DNA of 15,309 bases from an uncultured Peptococcaceae bacterium. GTDB taxonomy: Bacteria; Bacillota; Limnochordia; Darwinibacteriales; Darwinibacteriaceae. The notes under the pieces are model-generated. The model was given only the letters and a program-made list of their open reading frames with translations. It was not told where the DNA came from and made no database searches. The DNA lies in NCBI GenBank assembly GCA_937988745.1, contig CALKAR010000038.1, positions 1 to 15,309 of the forward strand, in the 5' to 3' direction. The position numbers and the translations under genes were made by a program. Each line of letters opens with the position of its first letter. The first letter of the stretch is position 1. This document shows, one piece after another, positions 15,258 to 15,309 of the stretch.

Positions 15258-15288
15258 GGAAAAACCCCACCTCAACGAGGAGATGGGG
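15258..15288 (-). terminator. Intrinsic terminator of an upstream minus-strand gene
   Basis: Minus-strand stem CCCCATCTC / GAGGTGGGG (9 bp with one T-G wobble), 6-base loop, then TTTTTCC. It lies upstream of the MarR promoter, so it ends a transcript that enters from beyond 15309. Bases 15289-15309 show no gene end that I can identify. Confidence 0.75.
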
Positions 15289-15309
15289 AAGCCAGTATTT
15301 TCGTCTCGT

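Overview
All ten genes in this window are read from the minus strand. I judge the organism to be a Bacillota (Firmicutes)-type bacterium. The evidence is strong GGAGG-type ribosome binding sites, sigma-A-like -35/-10 boxes, hairpin-plus-T-run terminators, a carbohydrate ABC importer of the LplB/LplC (YteP/YtcP) type with no ATPase gene of its own, and a mid-range base composition by eye. The solute-binding protein has a plain Sec signal peptide and no lipobox cysteine, which is atypical for a monoderm Firmicute. A deep or diderm-like branch is possible, but this is inference only.

In transcription order (right to left) there are four units, separated by convincing intrinsic terminators. (A) 15246-9185 is a tightly coupled five-gene operon: MarR-family regulator, polyprenol/phytol-kinase-like membrane protein, small CDF-like membrane protein, 1140-residue GH2 glycosidase, and a D12-class (Dam-type) adenine methyltransferase. 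Three junctions overlap (TGATG, ATGA, TAATG) and the other has 4 bases between stop and preferred start. (B) 9082-5428 is the sugar importer, with two permeases and then the binding protein, behind a good promoter that has a perfect 14-bp palindrome at the predicted start site. (C) 5427-3685 is a single chemoreceptor (MCP). (D) 3684-45 is a second, equal-length MCP whose stop codon lies in the ribosome binding site of a sialate-O-acetylesterase-like SGNH esterase.

Taken together, B, D and the GH2 of A look like a glycan-use locus. An acetylated oligosaccharide would be bound outside the cell and imported intact, then de-acetylated and cut by cytoplasmic enzymes. Two 4HB-type chemoreceptors lie directly downstream of the binding protein and may steer the cell toward the substrate. 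The actual sugar cannot be read from sequence. Unit A adds genes with no obvious place in sugar breakdown (isoprenoid-kinase-like, CDF-like, DNA methylase) and is the most puzzling part of the window.

No RNA genes, CRISPR arrays, insertion sequences or phage genes were seen. No gene-free stretch exceeds about 210 bases.
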